A stretch of 64,000 nucleotides of DNA from Clostridia bacterium (GTDB lineage Bacteria; Bacillota; Clostridia; Oscillospirales; CAG-272). Numbering within the stretch: the first letter of the stretch is position 1; each line of letters opens with the position of its first letter. The stretch is from positions 62,001 through 126,000 of the forward strand of contig JAFYPF010000029.1 in the NCBI GenBank assembly GCA_017547655.1, in the 5' to 3' direction. A program made the position numbers and the translations under genes. This document shows, piece after piece, positions 62,536 through 64,000 of the stretch. The notes under the pieces are model-generated. The model did not search any database, was not told the origin of the DNA, and saw only the letters and a program-made list of their open reading frames with translations.

Positions 62536-63555
62536 ATGAATAATCAAGCAACAGCTCCTAAAGTAATGAAGGAGACTAAAAATAAGATTCGTGTTGATTT
62601 CGAACGTACCGATTTCTGGACGAGATTCAAATTGAAATACCTCTCTTTTAAGTTTGTAAAAACGGTTGTATGGGTAGTATTCCGTTTGGTTCTTCTTGTC
62701 GGTATTTCTTACGTAATTCTTTCGCCTGTTCTTTCGAAGATATTCAGCTCGTTTATGGGCAAGGAAGACTTCGTTGATGTAACGGTTAAGTACATTGCAA
62801 AATATCCGACTTTGGATACTTATAAGGCGTTGATTGTTGAGGCGAAATACTTTACCGCTTTCTTTAACACCTTGTTGTTGTCCTTGGCTTGTGCGATTAT
62901 ACAGACGTTTGTTTGCTGTGTAGTTGCTTATGGTTTTGCAAAGTTTAGATTTAAGTTCAACAACTTGTTATTCTTCCTCGTAATCTTTACGATGGTTGTA
63001 CCCCAGGAAACATTGCAGCTTTCATTGTTTATGAAGTTTAGATATTTCGATATCTTTAACATAATTAAGCTGTTTGGTGGAGAACAGTTGAACCTTCTTA
63101 ACTCCTACTGGCCTTTGATAATTCTTTCGCTTGGCGGTCTTGGTTTTAAGAACGGTTTGTACATTTATATGCTCCGTCAGTATTTCCGCGGTGTACCGGA
63201 TGAACTTGAAGAATCCGCATACCTCGACGGTTCAGGCGTATTCAGAACATTTATTCAGATTATTATTCCTCTTTCTGTGCCGATGTTGATTACAGTATTC
63301 CTGTTCTCATTCTCATGGCAGTGGACAGATATGTTCTATACAGACCTGTTCTTCCCGAAATCAAGCTTTGTAACAATGCCTGACCTTGTTATGATACCGA
63401 AGTCTTTGGATACGGTATATGCAGGACAGTCTATGTACGAGGCTGCAATTTACAATACTGCGTCACTTCTTATAATCGCTCCGTTGATTATAATGTACTT
63501 GTTCTGTCAGAGATATCTGATTGCAGGTATTGAACGTTCCGGTATCGTAGGTTAA
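62536..63555 (+). CDS. Sugar-type ABC permease (MalG-like), pair B
   Basis: A 339-residue permease. The N-terminal extension is long and basic (about 1-45) before the first membrane segment (about 47-69). The EAA loop is LEESAYLDGSGVFRTFIQIIIP (about 228-249). AAGGAAGGAGG precedes the ATG. It is the last gene of the operon, and a terminator follows. Confidence 0.92.
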   Translation: MNNQATAPKVMKETKNKIRVDFERTDFWTRFKLKYLSFKFVKTVVWVVFRLVLLVGISYVILSPVLSKIFSSFMGKEDFVDVTVKYIAKYPTLDTYKALIVEAKYFTAFFNTLLLSLACAIIQTFVCCVVAYGFAKFRFKFNNLLFFLVIFTMVVPQETLQLSLFMKFRYFDIFNIIKLFGGEQLNLLNSYWPLIILSLGGLGFKNGLYIYMLRQYFRGVPDELEESAYLDGSGVFRTFIQIIIPLSVPMLITVFLFSFSWQWTDMFYTDLFFPKSSFVTMPDLVMIPKSLDTVYAGQSMYEAAIYNTASLLIIAPLIIMYLFCQRYLIAGIERSGIVG

Positions 63556-63572
63556 TAAACGGTATAAAACAA

Positions 63573-63608
63573 AAAATATCCACCCGTATATTCGGGTGGA
63601 ATTTTTTT
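63573..63608. terminator. Bidirectional terminator between the ABC operon and spoIIP
   Basis: CCACCCG (63580-63586) and CGGGTGG (63593-63599) flank TATATT, with an A-run before and a T-run after. It ends the operon on the plus strand and spoIIP on the minus strand. Confidence 0.88.
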
Positions 63609-64000
63609 AATTCTTTCCGTCGTTGAGAATAATGTCGGCTATTGTCTCGCCGAGCAGTAAAGCACAATTTTTTGCTTCGGACAGGGTGTTTCCGCAAGTT
63701 CCTATTTCAATAAGCAATGAGCCCGGGGCGTGTTCGGCATTGAAACTCGCTTTCCGCAGGTTGATTGGTCTCATAATATTGCCGTATTTTTCAATAAGCT
63801 TGTTTTGAAAAAAGACCGCTACTGTTAGATTATCTAACCAATTGGGGTGGTATGCTCCGCCCGAATCGGTTCCTACAACAAACATTGCCTGTGCCGTTGG
63901 GATATCATTTATTGACGTAAGCGGTTTGATTTTCTCGTTGTTTGAACGTGTAACAGAGTCTCGGTGAACGTCAAAAACATATTGTATTGACGGGTATCTT
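63607..64000 (-). CDS. spoIIP: Stage II sporulation protein P, C-terminal fragment
   Basis: The last 130 residues of SpoIIP; the 5' part is beyond the right edge. The frame continues upstream of the ATG at 63885, so that is not the start. Motifs are VFDVHRDSV (HRD), AMFVVGTDSGGAYHPNW, RPINLRKASFN and GSLLIEIGTCGNTLSEA, all typical of the amidase/endopeptidase that, with SpoIID and SpoIIM, thins septal peptidoglycan for engulfment. It indicates a spore former. It converges on the ABC operon. Confidence 0.92.
   Translation of the reverse strand, partial: RYPSIQYVFDVHRDSVTRSNNEKIKPLTSINDIPTAQAMFVVGTDSGGAYHPNWLDNLTVAVFFQNKLIEKYGNIMRPINLRKASFNAEHAPGSLLIEIGTCGNTLSEAKNCALLLGETIADIILNDGKN

Noticed and set aside
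1..64000. tRNA, rRNA, CRISPR, insertion sequences or prophage
   Set aside because: No cloverleaf-like gene, regular repeat-spacer pattern, transposase or phage gene was seen by reading both strands. Small RNAs without clear signals could have been missed.

Overview
The window looks like a chromosomal segment of an endospore-forming, low-to-moderate GC member of the Clostridia (Firmicutes). The evidence is a soj/parB/noc partition locus with two perfect parS sites, a SpoIIP fragment at the right edge, the c-di-AMP phosphodiesterase GdpP, the Gram-positive tRNA methylase MnmM, a T-box upstream of pheST and near-consensus sigma-A promoters throughout. The gene content (mnmG-rsmG-noc-soj-parB, gdpP-rplI-dnaB, tilS-hpt-ftsH) is what usually lies near the origin in Firmicutes, but dnaA, rpmH and mnmE are not in the window. 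I saw no tRNA or rRNA gene, insertion sequence, prophage or CRISPR array.
Layout. 1-3.46 kb: the start of a DUF1846 gene (minus) diverges from a large secreted DUF5722-like protein (plus). 3.46-25.3 kb: a long minus-strand housekeeping run with a MORN-repeat membrane protein, a two-TM protein, parB, soj, parS, noc, rsmG, mnmG, rlmH, mnmM, ftsH, hpt, tilS, dnaB, rplI, gdpP, a sugar nucleotidyltransferase, a diacylglycerol kinase-like gene, clpX, clpP and tig. 25.4-32.0 kb: a metallophosphatase, thrC, an M19 dipeptidase, yraN, rnhB, rbgA and a signal peptidase I with a very long acidic N-terminus. 32.2-44.1 kb: rplS (plus), an orphan lipoprotein solute-binding protein, rpoD-dnaG-dgt, and pheS-pheT under a Phe T-box. 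44.2-50.5 kb: rpmE, hflX, a YigZ-family gene, a CDF transporter with Mn-type ligands, a PH-like membrane protein, three small unknown genes and a pyridoxal kinase-like gene.
50.5-63.6 kb is the most interesting part. A 0.7-kb regulatory region leads into an apparent seven-gene plus-strand operon. It encodes a 1001-residue secreted solute-binding protein with duplicated N-terminal beta-rich modules, a MalF/MalG-type permease pair, an NHL-TPR-YIP1 membrane protein, a DUF5696 protein with a probable barrel fold, and a second permease pair. It has no ATPase and no recognisable sugar enzyme. I infer a glycan or envelope-linked uptake or sensing system. A bidirectional terminator separates it from spoIIP.
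Start sites were moved from the longest open frame where a Shine-Dalgarno sequence, promoter position or family alignment required it (parB, soj, noc, rlmH, dagK-like, tig, thrC, yraN, lepB, rplS, dnaG, the DUF2156 gene and several others).
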